In this document: piece by piece, positions 9,286 to 18,968 of the stretch
How positions within the stretch are numbered: the stretch's first letter is position 1
Layout: every line of letters starts with the position of its first letter
Assembly: GCA_902775555.1 (NCBI GenBank)
Contig: CACYMQ010000001.1
Span: 146,201-210,200 of the forward strand
Direction: 5' to 3'
DNA length: 64,000 nt
Source: an uncultured Lachnospiraceae bacterium
Lineage (GTDB): Bacteria; Bacillota; Clostridia; Lachnospirales; Lachnospiraceae
Translations under genes and position numbers: made by a program
The notes under the pieces: model-generated
What the model was told of the DNA's origin: nothing
What the model saw: the letters and a program-made list of their open reading frames with translations, nothing else
The model's database searches: none

Positions 9286-11224
9286 GGAACTCACCTCCTT
9301 CCTCAGAAGGTACATCCCCAAGACGAGGCTGATCCGATACCTGCACGCCATCCTCCGGGTTGTCTCCACCCTCGATCGCGCCCATCGGGCAGATCTGTCT
9401 GCAGAGGCCGCAACCTGTACAGAGAGTTTCATCTATAGCAACTTTCCCGTCCTTCAGGATCAGAGCAGGACAGCCAAGCTCGCGGATACACTTCTTACAC
9501 TGGATACACTTCTCCGGAAGGATCCGTACCGGTCCCACCTCACGGAGATGCTTCGCCTGGTCACTTGCCATGGCGATACATGGATACTTGAAAATGATTG
9601 CCTTCACGCCGGGCCCTGCCGCCACCCGGGTCACGGTCTCCAATGCTTCTTTGTAGCAGAGCGGGTTCACGGTCTCCACAGTCTTAACTCCGACACCACG
9701 AAGCACCTGTTCCATGTCCACCTTCGCCACGATCTCTCCCATCATGGTCTGTCCCGTACCGGGATGCGGCTGATGACCGGTCATGGCTGTCGTGGAATTG
9801 TCCAGCACGATCAGTGTCATATCCGCCTGATTATATACCGCATTGACAACTCCGGTAATGGCCGATGCAAAGAATGTGGAATCTCCTACAAAGGCAAAGC
9901 ATGTCGTATCCGGATCCACCCTTCCCACGCCCTGTGCGATATTCACACCCGCACCCATACAGAGGCAGGTATCCACCATATCCAGCGGCATGGCATTTCC
10001 AAGTGTATAACAGCCGATATCCCCGCAGAATATGGTCTTCTTTCCCTTCATTGCCTGCTTTACGGCATAGAAGGATGCCCGATGCGGACATCCGGCACAA
10101 AGCACCGGAGGACGTACCGGAAGTTCGGGAGCCGAAGAAGGATCCTCTTTTTCTTCAGATGATCCCGACCCTGTACCGGGATCCGGTATTCCCATAAAGA
10201 TGCGGATCCACTCCTCCACACTGTCTCTTGTATTTTCACCTGCAACCGAAGTGGCATGTGTATGCTTGCCCAGGATCTCCACGGAAAGTCCGTAACGACC
10301 GGCCAGATGGATGAGCCCATCCTCGATCACGGGATCCAGTTCCTCCAGACAAAGGACCTGGTCACAGTCCTGAAGAAACCGAAGGGCCTTGAACTTCGGG
10401 AAGGGATACGGGGTGCTCACCTTAAACAGCTGTACCTGATATGGGAAATCCAGTTTCTCCAGCGCCTCTTCCGCATATGCATAACTGATACCGGAGGCTG
10501 CGATCCCCAGCCGGAGCCCCTTCTTTTCCCCGAAGATCCGAATGGAATTACCTTCATAACCCGAGAATATCTCAGACAGCTCTTCGTTCCTTGCAACGAT
10601 CTTCTGATGATTTGCATAGGAAAGCCGCGGAAAGATCACCCAACGCTTTGAATCCTTTACGAATCCGTCAGGGTTGTGTACCGTATACTCCTCCGGATCC
10701 TTCACTTCAAGGGACGCATACCCGTGGCAGACACGTGTGGTGGGTCTGAGGAATACGGGGGTCCCGTACTTCTCGGACAGATCAAAGGCTTCCTGTATCA
10801 TCCGGTATGCTTCCTCTGCGGAGGAGGGATCAAAGCAGGGCACCTTGGAAAATGCAGCAAAATGTCTCGTATCCTGTTCTGTCTGAGAAGAGATCGGTCC
10901 CGGATCATCTGCCACCAGGATCACGAGTCCTCCCTTCACGCCCACATATTCCAGGCTCATCAGGGGATCCGATGCCACATTGAGTCCCACCTGCTTCATG
11001 GTCACAAGTGCCCTGGCACCGCTATAGGCCGCACCCGCTGCCAGCTCCATGGCCGCCTTCTCATTGACGGACCACTCCACATAGGTACCTTGTCCCCTTC
11101 TTTTTGCGACCGTTTCCAGCACCTCCGTAGAGGGGGTTCCCGGGTAGCCTGCCACCACATTGACTCCTGCAGCCAGAGCTCCCAGGGCGATCGCCTCATT
11201 TCCCATTACATATTCCTTATGCAT
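9278..11224 (-). CDS. iorA: Indolepyruvate:ferredoxin oxidoreductase, alpha subunit (IorA)
   Basis: A 648-residue thiamine-diphosphate enzyme. The N-terminal pyrimidine-binding domain starts GNEAIALGALAAGVNVVAGYPGTPSTE (read here as GNEAIALGAL then GYPGTPSTE). The TPP-binding domain contains CAGCPHRASF, GDIGCYTLG and GDSTFFASAITGVVNAVYN. The C-terminus carries two [4Fe-4S] motifs, CIQCKKCIRELGCP and CTGCGLCRQICP, the electron exit to ferredoxin. A polar linker with GTGSGSSEEKEDPSS lies near residue 370. Start at 11224 gives GGGAG five bases upstream; ATG 11206 is an alternative with AAGGA. It couples to iorB and lies in the operon with the PaaK-like ligase. Role: fermentation of aromatic amino acids. 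Confidence 0.94.
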   Translation of the reverse strand: MHKEYVMGNEAIALGALAAGVNVVAGYPGTPSTEVLETVAKRRGQGTYVEWSVNEKAAMELAAGAAYSGARALVTMKQVGLNVASDPLMSLEYVGVKGGLVILVADDPGPISSQTEQDTRHFAAFSKVPCFDPSSAEEAYRMIQEAFDLSEKYGTPVFLRPTTRVCHGYASLEVKDPEEYTVHNPDGFVKDSKRWVIFPRLSYANHQKIVARNEELSEIFSGYEGNSIRIFGEKKGLRLGIAASGISYAYAEEALEKLDFPYQVQLFKVSTPYPFPKFKALRFLQDCDQVLCLEELDPVIEDGLIHLAGRYGLSVEILGKHTHATSVAGENTRDSVEEWIRIFMGIPDPGTGSGSSEEKEDPSSAPELPVRPPVLCAGCPHRASFYAVKQAMKGKKTIFCGDIGCYTLGNAMPLDMVDTCLCMGAGVNIAQGVGRVDPDTTCFAFVGDSTFFASAITGVVNAVYNQADMTLIVLDNSTTAMTGHQPHPGTGQTMMGEIVAKVDMEQVLRGVGVKTVETVNPLCYKEALETVTRVAAGPGVKAIIFKYPCIAMASDQAKHLREVGPVRILPEKCIQCKKCIRELGCPALILKDGKVAIDETLCTGCGLCRQICPMGAIEGGDNPEDGVQVSDQPRLGDVPSEEGGEFHA

Positions 11225-11271
11225 CCTGTACTCCCTTATTTGTCAATTTTATGTAAACTGATCCTGCTGTC

Positions 11272-12456
11272 TTACCTAAGCCACACGACCTCCGCTGTAT
11301 CGATCGCCTTCTCATAGATGGGCTCGATGATGCCCGAAAGCTTCTCTTCCGATTTTTCGATCTGCTCCAGAGTCGGCTTCGTCACGGGATGCTTCGCCAC
11401 GAAAATGGTACAGCAATCCTCATACGGCCGTATGGAGGTCTCATAGGTCCCGATCTTCTCGGAGATATCCACGATCTCCTGTTTATCCAGTCCGATGCAT
11501 GGCCGGTATACGGGGCAGGTCACAGCCCGGTCGATCACGCCCAGCGAGAATAAAGTCTGGGAGGATACCTGACCGATGGATTCTCCGGTCACGATGCACT
11601 CCGCCTCTTCCCTTTTTGCCAGTTCTTCCGCCACCCGGAACATATAACGCTTCATGATGATCGTCAGCTCGTCATGAGGACAGTTATCATAGATGGCCAG
11701 CTGCAGATCCGTAAAGTTTACGATATGCAGTTTGATGGGACCTGCATAGTGGGATACGATCCGTCCCAGATCCTGTACCTTCTCAAGCGCACGTTCCGAT
11801 GTGTATGGAGGCGAATGGAAATATACTGCCTGCATTTCCACACCACGTTTTGCGATCATCCAGGTCGCAACGGGACTGTCGATCCCCCCTGACAGCAGGG
11901 AGATCGCTCTTCCGTTCGTTCCCACCGGGAGTCCTCCGGGGCCCGGAAGAACCTTGGAATAGATAAATGCGATCTTCCTGATCTCTACATAGACCATCAC
12001 GTCAGGAGTATGGACATCCACATGGAGTCCCTCCTCCTCGTACCTGTCCAGAAGGATTCCCCCAAGCCGCGCGTCCATTTCCATGGATGCAACCGGGAAT
12101 TCCTTGTTGATCCTCTTTACACGAACCTTAAAGGAGAAGGAATAATCGTCATACTCCTCCTCAAAATACCTTGCCACTGTTTCGTCCAGTTTTTCGGGAG
12201 TAGGATCTTCCACGGTCCATACCGGACAGATACCCGTGATCCCGAAGGTCTGGGTCATCCTGCGGACTGCCTCGTCGTAATCATAATCCGAATGTGCATC
12301 CACAAAGATCCTTCCGTATTCCCGGCGCACTTCAAACTGTCCCAGGGGTTTCAGTCTGGCGCGAAGGCGCTTGCAGAGGATGTCCTCAAACTTATAACGG
12401 TTCTTTCCCTTTACACCGATCTCGGCATATTTGATCAAAAAAGTCTGTATCTTCAA
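11272..12456 (-). CDS. thiI: tRNA 4-thiouridine sulfurtransferase ThiI
   Basis: A 394-residue enzyme that adenylates U8 of tRNA and inserts sulfur to make 4-thiouridine. The N-terminal ferredoxin-like and THUMP domains come first, then the PP-loop ATPase signature SLLSGGIDSPVATWMIAKRG around residue 190. No C-terminal rhodanese domain follows; the length matches the short Gram-positive form, which takes sulfur from a dedicated cysteine desulfurase. That partner is directly upstream, 25 bases away. The start is TTG at 12456, supported by AAGGA seven bases before it; no in-frame ATG fits. Confidence 0.95.
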   Translation of the reverse strand: MKIQTFLIKYAEIGVKGKNRYKFEDILCKRLRARLKPLGQFEVRREYGRIFVDAHSDYDYDEAVRRMTQTFGITGICPVWTVEDPTPEKLDETVARYFEEEYDDYSFSFKVRVKRINKEFPVASMEMDARLGGILLDRYEEEGLHVDVHTPDVMVYVEIRKIAFIYSKVLPGPGGLPVGTNGRAISLLSGGIDSPVATWMIAKRGVEMQAVYFHSPPYTSERALEKVQDLGRIVSHYAGPIKLHIVNFTDLQLAIYDNCPHDELTIIMKRYMFRVAEELAKREEAECIVTGESIGQVSSQTLFSLGVIDRAVTCPVYRPCIGLDKQEIVDISEKIGTYETSIRPYEDCCTIFVAKHPVTKPTLEQIEKSEEKLSGIIEPIYEKAIDTAEVVWLR

Positions 12457-12481
12457 CTGTTAATCCTTTCATTTTTCCGTG

Positions 12482-13624
12482 TCATCCCCGTGTATAGTGT
12501 CTCAGGGTCGGAAGAAGCTTCGCTACGGTATCGATCACGTACTGCACCTCTTCCTCCGTATTCTCCTCGCTGAAACTAAAGCGCAGGGTTGATTCCCTCT
12601 CATTCGCAGGAAGTCCGATGGCTGACAGAACACCGCTCTCACGCTTCTTGTTGGAGGAGCAGGCTGATCCCGCCGAAACATAGATCCCTTCGGCTTCCAG
12701 GCTGTGGAGCATGACCTCCGCACGGACGCCGACAAAACTGATGCTTGCAATATGGGGTGCGCCCTTAGAATGGTTCACCACATCGGGAAGTGCCGTAAGC
12801 CCCCGGATCAGCATATCACGAAGCTCTGCGATCCGCGCATTTCTTTCCTCGAGATCCTTCATCGCCTGTTGGATCGCCAGGCCGAAACCGGCTATGGCAG
12901 GTACATTTTCCGTTCCGGAACGCATACCCTTCTGCTGGCCGCCTCCGTAAATGATGGGCCGGATCAGCGTGCCCTTTTTGATATACAGAAATCCCACACC
13001 CTTCGGCCCATGGAGCTTATGTGCACTGACAGAGAGCAGATCCACACCCAGCTTTGAAACATTGATGGGAAGCTTTCCGTAGGCCTGGATCGCATCCGTA
13101 TGAACGTAGATCTTCGGGTTCTTCTTATGGACCGCCTTGGCGATGGCCTCCACGGGAAGAACGGAGCCGATCTCATTATTCACCATCATCACCGAAACCA
13201 GGATCGTCTCAGGACGGATCGCCTCCTCCACCTGTTCCGGTGTGATAACGCCTTCTTCATTGACCGGAAGGCGGGTAACCTCATAGCCCTCCTTCTCCAG
13301 GAAATCCAGAGCCGCTCCGATGCTCGGATGCTCAATATTTGTAGAAATGATATGATTTCCCATGCGTCTTTTTGCCAGTGCGGAACCGATCAGTGCCTGA
13401 TTATTGCTCTCCGTTCCCCCGGAGGTAAAAAGGATCTCTTCCGGAAGAGCGTGAATGCTTTTTGCAGCCCGGTCCACAGCGTCCTTCAGATAATGCTCTG
13501 CCGTTACGCCGCAGCGATGAAGGGATGACGGATTCCCGAAATCCTCCGTCAGGATCTTCGTCATCAGAGCCGCTGTCTCCGGATATACCCTTGTAGTCGC
13601 CGAATTGTCTAAATATACTTCCAT
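12482..13624 (-). CDS. Cysteine desulfurase (NifS/IscS family), partner of ThiI
   Basis: A 380-residue PLP enzyme that releases sulfur from cysteine as a persulfide. Visible: VYLDNSATTRVYPE at the N-terminus, TSGGTESNN, SVSAHKLHGPKG with the PLP lysine near residue 200, and SAGSACSSNKK with the reactive cysteine near 325 on a long flexible loop (class I). The ATG at 13624 is chosen because AGGGA lies eight bases before it; the GTG at 13630 sits almost on the site. The pair desulfurase-thiI is the NifZ-ThiI arrangement of Bacillus, so sulfur delivery to tRNA is the likely job. A role in Fe-S assembly cannot be excluded. Confidence 0.92.
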   Translation of the reverse strand: MEVYLDNSATTRVYPETAALMTKILTEDFGNPSSLHRCGVTAEHYLKDAVDRAAKSIHALPEEILFTSGGTESNNQALIGSALAKRRMGNHIISTNIEHPSIGAALDFLEKEGYEVTRLPVNEEGVITPEQVEEAIRPETILVSVMMVNNEIGSVLPVEAIAKAVHKKNPKIYVHTDAIQAYGKLPINVSKLGVDLLSVSAHKLHGPKGVGFLYIKKGTLIRPIIYGGGQQKGMRSGTENVPAIAGFGLAIQQAMKDLEERNARIAELRDMLIRGLTALPDVVNHSKGAPHIASISFVGVRAEVMLHSLEAEGIYVSAGSACSSNKKRESGVLSAIGLPANERESTLRFSFSEENTEEEVQYVIDTVAKLLPTLRHYTRG

Positions 13625-13717
13625 GTTCACTTCCCTGTATCATTCCGTTATAACCTGGCATGACTTTCCTTACTTCAGGTATCCTGTCATGCCGGCCTAT
13701 AACCTTTTTTCTTTTCA

Positions 13718-14476
13718 TCAGTCATTATCCAGCAGATATCCCAATACGGACAGCAGCATCAGCCCCGCCGTCTCCGTCCGAAGGATCCTGTGTCCCAATG
13801 TGATGGTCTTTGCTCCTATGGCCTCCAGTGCCGTGACCTCAGACTCTTCAAAGCCTCCTTCCGGTCCGATGAAGATCCCGAGAGACTTAACGGAGCCTGC
13901 CCTGTTCTCCTCCACCAGCTTCTCCATGATGGCGCGGGTCACGTTCATCCCTGATGCATTCTCGTAAGGAAGGAGTACCATATCCAGTTTTCCGGCATCC
14001 TCTATGGCATCCTTCATGGAGAGAAATGTTCCGACCTCCGGGATCACACCTCTCCCTGACTGTTTCGCGGCTGCTTCCGCAATGGCCTGGTAACGGTCTC
14101 TTCGCTTGGCAGCCTTTGCAGCGTCCATCTTTACAACCGACCGGGACATCCAGACAGGAACGATCCTGACAGCCCCGAGTTCTACTGACTTCTGAAGGAT
14201 CAGATCCATCTTGTCGCCTTTGGGGAACCCCTGGTATAACGTGACCGCAATCGGAAGCTCCGCCGCATTTCCGCATATATCTTCAATTGTGGCGAGCACC
14301 TCATCCGGAGTGATGGATCCGATCCTGCAGGTATAGTCACGTCCGTCTCCGGAGCCCACCTCGATCCGGTCCCCCGCCTCCAGACGGAGTACCTGTGCCG
14401 CGTGACGGGCGTTGCTTCCCGTGAGCCGGATCGTTCCGGACGCAGAATCGATCTCCTCAGTAAAAAACCGATGCAT
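13718..14476 (-). CDS. rsmE: 16S rRNA m3U1498 methyltransferase RsmE
   Basis: A 252-residue SPOUT methyltransferase acting on U1498 of 16S rRNA in the 30S subunit. It starts MHRFFTEEI, has the PUA-like N-terminal domain, then VTLYQGFPKGDKMDLILQK (quoted in part: LYQGFPKGDK), IGPEGGFEESE and LGHRILRTETAGL, the knot that binds S-adenosylmethionine. GGGGAG lies nine bases before ATG 14476; ATG 14485 abuts the site and is less likely. It follows prmA by 65 bases, a common pairing in Firmicutes. Confidence 0.94.
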   Translation of the reverse strand: MHRFFTEEIDSASGTIRLTGSNARHAAQVLRLEAGDRIEVGSGDGRDYTCRIGSITPDEVLATIEDICGNAAELPIAVTLYQGFPKGDKMDLILQKSVELGAVRIVPVWMSRSVVKMDAAKAAKRRDRYQAIAEAAAKQSGRGVIPEVGTFLSMKDAIEDAGKLDMVLLPYENASGMNVTRAIMEKLVEENRAGSVKSLGIFIGPEGGFEESEVTALEAIGAKTITLGHRILRTETAGLMLLSVLGYLLDND

Positions 14477-14541
14477 GTTATTCATCTCCCCATACTTCGA
14501 TAGCCATGTCTTTATGAAATGTTGATCCGGTATTCCTCAAT

Positions 14542-15636
14542 TCACTTTTGCGCCACTACGGATACCCACTCACCCATCTGAACGGTATCCAATACCGTGA
14601 AGCCGGCCTCCGTCATCGCATTTCGCACATCCTCCGCCCGGTCTGACGTGATGCCGGAGGTGATAAAGATTCCCCCCTGCTCCAGATATGCGGGAACAAC
14701 CGCAGAAAGAGGGATGATCACATCCGCGAGAATATTGGCTACAACGATATCATAGGTCCGTGCCGGAACGGGATCCTCGTCTCCCAATGCCAGATCCACC
14801 AGCTGGACGGGATTCACTGCAGCAATTCCGGAGCCGAGACTCGCCTTGTCCGCCGCTTCTTTTGCTGCCGCCTTTTCTTCTTCCGTAGTTGCACCGATCA
14901 CATTTCCGGCCAGCAGATTCCCGCAGGAAAATGCGATCCTGTCGGTGGTAAGGCCATTCGCCTCCGCATTCTCCCGACTGGAAAGGACCGCCTGCGGATC
15001 GATATCCAGTCCGTGTACATAGCCCGCACCAAGCAGTACGGAAAGGATCGCCAGGATCCCGCTTCCGCATCCTACGTCAAAGACGGACTGCCCTGCCTTC
15101 AGGTACTTACGGATCTGCCCGATGCACAGCTTTGTGGTCTCATGGGTTCCTGTCCCGAATGCCATGACCGAAGAGATCTTCACTACCTTATCCTCCGGGC
15201 GGATATCCGGATATTCCGTCCACACCGGTTGGATCACGATATCCTCGCCCAGACGGAAGGGCTGATAATACTGTTTCCAGTTCTCCTGCCAGGTCGCATC
15301 ATCCTCCGTATCCGTCACGGTGATCTTCCTGCTTCCGACAGCGATATATGCCTCCATCCGGTCCAGTTCTTCCATGACCGTCCGCTTCAGTTCCTCTATC
15401 CTTTCAGCGTCATAATCCGCATCCAGATAGACGGAAACCTCCGCTGTGCCGGTCTCCCCTTCCGGGATCAGAGGAACATCCACATACATCTGCCTCATTT
15501 CCTCTTCGGTAAGCGGAACATTATCCTTTACCTCCGCACCCGGAAAGCCAAGCTCTTCCAGATACTCCGCCACCAGGTTCTCGGCCTCCACCGATGTTTC
15601 AATTGTAAATCTTTTCCAGATCAAAGCGATTTCCAT
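14542..15636 (-). CDS. prmA: Ribosomal protein L11 methyltransferase PrmA
   Basis: A 364-residue SAM methyltransferase that trimethylates ribosomal protein L11. The N-terminal substrate-recognition domain is followed by FGTGTHETTKLC, VFDVGCGSGILAI (motif I) and VANILADVIIPL. The family is usually about 310-315 residues. The excess is mainly an Ala/Lys/Glu-rich insertion around residues 245-290, between two strands of the methyltransferase core. Start is ambiguous: ATG 15636 directly follows GAGG, while TTG 15624 has it at normal spacing and matches the family's usual N-terminus. Confidence 0.92.
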   Translation of the reverse strand: MEIALIWKRFTIETSVEAENLVAEYLEELGFPGAEVKDNVPLTEEEMRQMYVDVPLIPEGETGTAEVSVYLDADYDAERIEELKRTVMEELDRMEAYIAVGSRKITVTDTEDDATWQENWKQYYQPFRLGEDIVIQPVWTEYPDIRPEDKVVKISSVMAFGTGTHETTKLCIGQIRKYLKAGQSVFDVGCGSGILAILSVLLGAGYVHGLDIDPQAVLSSRENAEANGLTTDRIAFSCGNLLAGNVIGATTEEEKAAAKEAADKASLGSGIAAVNPVQLVDLALGDEDPVPARTYDIVVANILADVIIPLSAVVPAYLEQGGIFITSGITSDRAEDVRNAMTEAGFTVLDTVQMGEWVSVVAQK

Positions 15637-15798
15637 CCTCTTCTTCTTTTCCGTACCATGCGTTCCGACAAAGCAGGGATTTCGCTGTCACGCGACTGTT
15701 ATCCGTAAGATAACCTCACCCCGGACGCATATGCACAGATATGGTTATTTTACCACTTTCCCGCTCCGATTCATAGACCAAAATACTTCATACGAAAA

Positions 15799-15833
15799 GG
15801 AAGCGGTCACATGGGAATCATGCGACCGCCTCC
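15799..15833 (-). terminator. Terminator after the leucine-rich-repeat gene
   Basis: A 15-base inverted repeat (GGAAGCGGTCACATG / CATGCGACCGCCTCC, one G-T pair and one mismatch) with a five-base loop. The minus-strand transcript ends in TTTTCG. It lies 45 bases after the stop at 15878. Confidence 0.65.
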
Positions 15834-15877
15834 GGAATACCTATGATATTTTACTTTTCGATAAGATACTGTTTCTT

Positions 15878-18778
15878 CTATGGATTCTGGCATGCTCCCG
15901 AATCATTGAAGATATAGACCTTTTTACCGATCTTCTTCGAACCGGTCACGATATATCCCTTTGAATCAAAGTAATACCACTTTCCGTCGATCTTCAGCCA
16001 CTGACTCTTCGCGTACCATTTCTTTGTATCCTGATAGTACCAGCCTACCTTGTCCTTCTTCCATTTTGCCTTTGGCTTGTAGGTCCAGCTGCCGTTCTTA
16101 TTCAACCAGTAACCCTTGCAATACTCGTTGGAAGCCATATAACCATTGGCTTTGAAATAATACCACTTACCGTCGATCTTCTGCCACTGGTTCTTCGGAT
16201 ACCAGCCCTTGGTATCTTCGATCCAGTAACCCTTGGAGTTCTGTTTCCAACTCATGGTGTACTTATAGGTCTGGGTTCCGTCCTTGTTGTACCACTTACC
16301 CTTAACCCACTCGTTGGAGTACTTTGCAGCGGGTTTCAGTTTCGGAATAACGGTCTGCTTCTTAAGGATCGTTCCGCATACGGAGCAATGGCTTCCTTCC
16401 GTCAGTCCTTCCTTTGTGGTGGTTGCTGCTACCGCCGGATCGATCACAGCTTTATGTCCCGTTGCTTTGATCGTCTCTGTCTTCGTTATACCGCAAATCT
16501 CACAGGTGTATGTCATGACACCATTTGCCGTACAGGTTGCGGCTTTTGTAACTTTCCCTTTATCCCAGGGATGCGGACAGATCTTTGTGATGTTCACCTT
16601 ATCATCCAGGCACAACAATGCATAGGTATATATATCCTCCTTTTCATCGTATTTATCGTAATAGTAATACAACTCTGCACCCTCATGCTCAGGTTCAACT
16701 GATTCATATGCCAGCAGCAGATTCGGGTTTCCACCAAGATTTAAAGAACTGATCTTATTTCCGGCACAATTCAGAGAATCCAGGAATCTAAGACCATCGA
16801 TATTCAGTGCAGTGAGCTCATTATCTCTGCAACCCAGCGTAATGAGCTTGCCACAGGAACCAAGATCCAGCGTCGTCAGCTGATTTCCGGAACAGTGAAG
16901 GGTCTCAAGGGAAGAACAACCACTAAGATTTAAGGATGTGATCATATGATCCGAACAATCCAGATAGTTCAGGGAACTGCAGCCACTGACATCCAGTTTC
17001 GTCAGAGAGCCATATCCACAGGAGATATACTCAAGTTCCTTAAGACCACTCACATTCAGGGATTGCAATGGACAATTTGAACAATACAGTCTCTCCAGTT
17101 TTGTATTCTTTCTAAGATCCAGGGACTTTATGGGACAATCACTGTAAGATAGTTCCTCCAGATTCCTGAAATAACCGATTCCTGTCAGATTCACAGGATA
17201 AGGCCAGGGGCGGCTCAGAGATGTTACCAGATCCAGTTCTCCCTGCTTAAACCCGCCGCTCTGATCCAGATCAAACTGTTTCAGAGAATTTCGGAAGTTT
17301 TCATCCGGGAAGTAGGTGGAATCCAGTTTTACGATATCCCCTTTCTCGGAGTTCGTGATCTCCACATCCGAATCGCAGTAGAAATTCAGATCTCTGAAAT
17401 CGTTCTTGTCATACAGATGATGACCTGACACATTATCATAGGATTCATCCCAACCACTTGAATATACATAAGCGATCATAGGAACGACATCCAGGTTCAG
17501 AGTAGAGATATCATTGTCATTACAATACAGTTCGCGAAGATTCGGAGCTGCACTGAGATCCAGCTTTGTGATTTGATTACTTTGGCAATCCAAATAGTTC
17601 AGTTTCGGATTATTTTTCATGGCCAGCGCCGTGATCTTATTATTGGAACTCCTCAACCCTTCAAGATTCTCACAGCCACTGACATCCAGTTCTTTGATCC
17701 GACATCCCGTACAATAAACATTTTCCAGTTTCGTCTTTCCTGCCAGATCGATCTTTGAAAGGATTGAATTGTAAGAGCAATCAAGATACACGAGTTTTGA
17801 TGCCTCGCTTAGATCCAGTTCCGTAAGATCACAATCGTCACATTCCAGATAACTAAGATCTTTACATCCTTTCAGATTGATAGACTCAAGATCCCCATTT
17901 GAACCTGCATGGATGGTTTCTATCCTACTGCAGGAGCTGACATCGAGAGACCTCAACTTGTTATAACTACAGGACAGGCTCTCCAATGCTGACAGGTTTG
18001 CAAGATCCAGGTTTTTTATCGCATTGCTACTTACATTCAGAGAAACCAATGCGTTACACTTTGACAGATCCACTGTCCTCAGCTTATTACTGGAGTAATC
18101 CAGATTTGTCAGTTTGCTGCATCCGCTGAGATCCAGCTTCTCCAGCTCGTTTCCGGCACAATCAAAGTAAGTTAATGCCGTTTTTGTACCCAGCTTCAGA
18201 TCATTTATATTATTATAATCACATTCCAAATGGTCCAAAGCAGACTGTTTGCTGACATCCAGGGAACCCAACTGATTGGAAGTGCACTTTAAAAGTTTCA
18301 GTTTCAGATTCTGACCGAGCGACAATTCTGTCAATTGGTTATTATCGCAACGCAGTGTTTCCAGATCCGGATTTGATTTAAGATCGATGGTCTGAATCTG
18401 ATTATCCGAAAAATCCAGGTACTTCAGTTTTGTATTCTTGCTGACATCCAGTTCCGTCAGAGAGTTTTCCTCCACTTCCAGAGTCTCCAGTTCCGTCAGA
18501 TACTCGATCCCCTTCAAACTGGAAATGTCACACCATCCCACATACAGTTCTTTCAAAGAAGCAATCTCCGTCTGGGATAACATCCCGTCTCCGTCATATT
18601 CATCCTGATCTATGTCCAATAGTCTGGACCTGAAATGATCATCTTCAAAATGCGCCGCATCGATCGGGACATCGCCGTCTGCCGCATATACCTTACCCGA
18701 AGCAGAACCCAATGACAGCCCTCCCGCGATCAAAGCTGCTGCCATAGCAGCAGTGGTCAATAGTTTCCTCCTTCTCAT
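15878..18778 (-). CDS. Secreted leucine-rich-repeat protein with CW-binding repeats
   Basis: A 966-residue surface protein. A signal peptide (MRRRKLLTTAAMAAALIAGG, then AxA around 31-33) is followed by an EF-hand-like loop (DIDQDEYDGDGML) and about 20 LRR units of the L-x-x-LDLSxCSxLxxLDCSxN type. A second EF-hand-like loop (FDLDQSGGFKQGEL, near 500) opens a second, shorter LRR block. Near 725-810 is a Cys-rich module (HPWDKGKVTKAATCT, CEICG, CSVCG) common in Lachnospiraceae surface proteins. The C-terminus holds four aromatic CW repeats such as WQKIDGKWYYFKANGYM, which in other species bind choline or glucans and hold proteins on the wall. AAAGGAGG precedes ATG 18778. A c-di-GMP-I riboswitch and a strong promoter precede it. 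Likely an adhesin; ligand unknown. Confidence 0.88.
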   Translation of the reverse strand: MRRRKLLTTAAMAAALIAGGLSLGSASGKVYAADGDVPIDAAHFEDDHFRSRLLDIDQDEYDGDGMLSQTEIASLKELYVGWCDISSLKGIEYLTELETLEVEENSLTELDVSKNTKLKYLDFSDNQIQTIDLKSNPDLETLRCDNNQLTELSLGQNLKLKLLKCTSNQLGSLDVSKQSALDHLECDYNNINDLKLGTKTALTYFDCAGNELEKLDLSGCSKLTNLDYSSNKLRTVDLSKCNALVSLNVSSNAIKNLDLANLSALESLSCSYNKLRSLDVSSCSRIETIHAGSNGDLESINLKGCKDLSYLECDDCDLTELDLSEASKLVYLDCSYNSILSKIDLAGKTKLENVYCTGCRIKELDVSGCENLEGLRSSNNKITALAMKNNPKLNYLDCQSNQITKLDLSAAPNLRELYCNDNDISTLNLDVVPMIAYVYSSGWDESYDNVSGHHLYDKNDFRDLNFYCDSDVEITNSEKGDIVKLDSTYFPDENFRNSLKQFDLDQSGGFKQGELDLVTSLSRPWPYPVNLTGIGYFRNLEELSYSDCPIKSLDLRKNTKLERLYCSNCPLQSLNVSGLKELEYISCGYGSLTKLDVSGCSSLNYLDCSDHMITSLNLSGCSSLETLHCSGNQLTTLDLGSCGKLITLGCRDNELTALNIDGLRFLDSLNCAGNKISSLNLGGNPNLLLAYESVEPEHEGAELYYYYDKYDEKEDIYTYALLCLDDKVNITKICPHPWDKGKVTKAATCTANGVMTYTCEICGITKTETIKATGHKAVIDPAVAATTTKEGLTEGSHCSVCGTILKKQTVIPKLKPAAKYSNEWVKGKWYNKDGTQTYKYTMSWKQNSKGYWIEDTKGWYPKNQWQKIDGKWYYFKANGYMASNEYCKGYWLNKNGSWTYKPKAKWKKDKVGWYYQDTKKWYAKSQWLKIDGKWYYFDSKGYIVTGSKKIGKKVYIFNDSGACQNP

Positions 18779-18803
18779 TTAACCCCTCCTTTAATTAAAA
18801 AAT

Positions 18804-18818
18804 ACGCCATTTCGGCGC
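18804..18818 (-). terminator. Riboswitch expression platform: intrinsic terminator
   Basis: In the minus-strand transcript GCGCC-GAAAT-GGCGT is followed by ATTTTTT (18803-18796). The stem lies between the c-di-GMP aptamer and the ribosome site of the LRR gene, where a ligand-controlled terminator would sit. The stem is short, and whether ligand turns the gene on or off cannot be read. Confidence 0.55.
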
Positions 18819-18848
18819 TCACTCCAGAGTCTTCTGTAATCCTCCCAT

Positions 18849-18956
18849 TAATAAAGCAACTGGCTATCATACTTGACGCAATACTCTACACCCCTCATCA
18901 CGCCCTTTCAGACCCTATAGCTTTGCGCCGCAGGATTTCTCCTGTTTTGCCTTTAA
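18849..18956 (-). ncRNA. c-di-GMP-I riboswitch (GEMM-I aptamer)
   Basis: The minus-strand transcript contains, in order: AAGGCAAAAC; a stem CAGGA/TCCTG capped by the GAAA tetraloop (P1b); GGCGCAAAGCTATAGGGTCT; a variable stem; and ATGATAGCCAGTTGC, the tetraloop-receptor side. These are the conserved blocks of RF01051, and they closely match Clostridium examples such as those at flagellar genes. It lies in a leader of about 185 bases before the LRR surface protein, a typical target since c-di-GMP switches cells between motile and adherent states. Confidence 0.9.
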
Positions 18957-18968
18957 AAACATACACAA

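Noticed and set aside
15878-18778. CRISPR-like periodicity in the LRR gene
   Set aside because: The regular spacing follows the 20-23 residue leucine-rich repeats in a coding frame; units are diverged and no cas genes are near.
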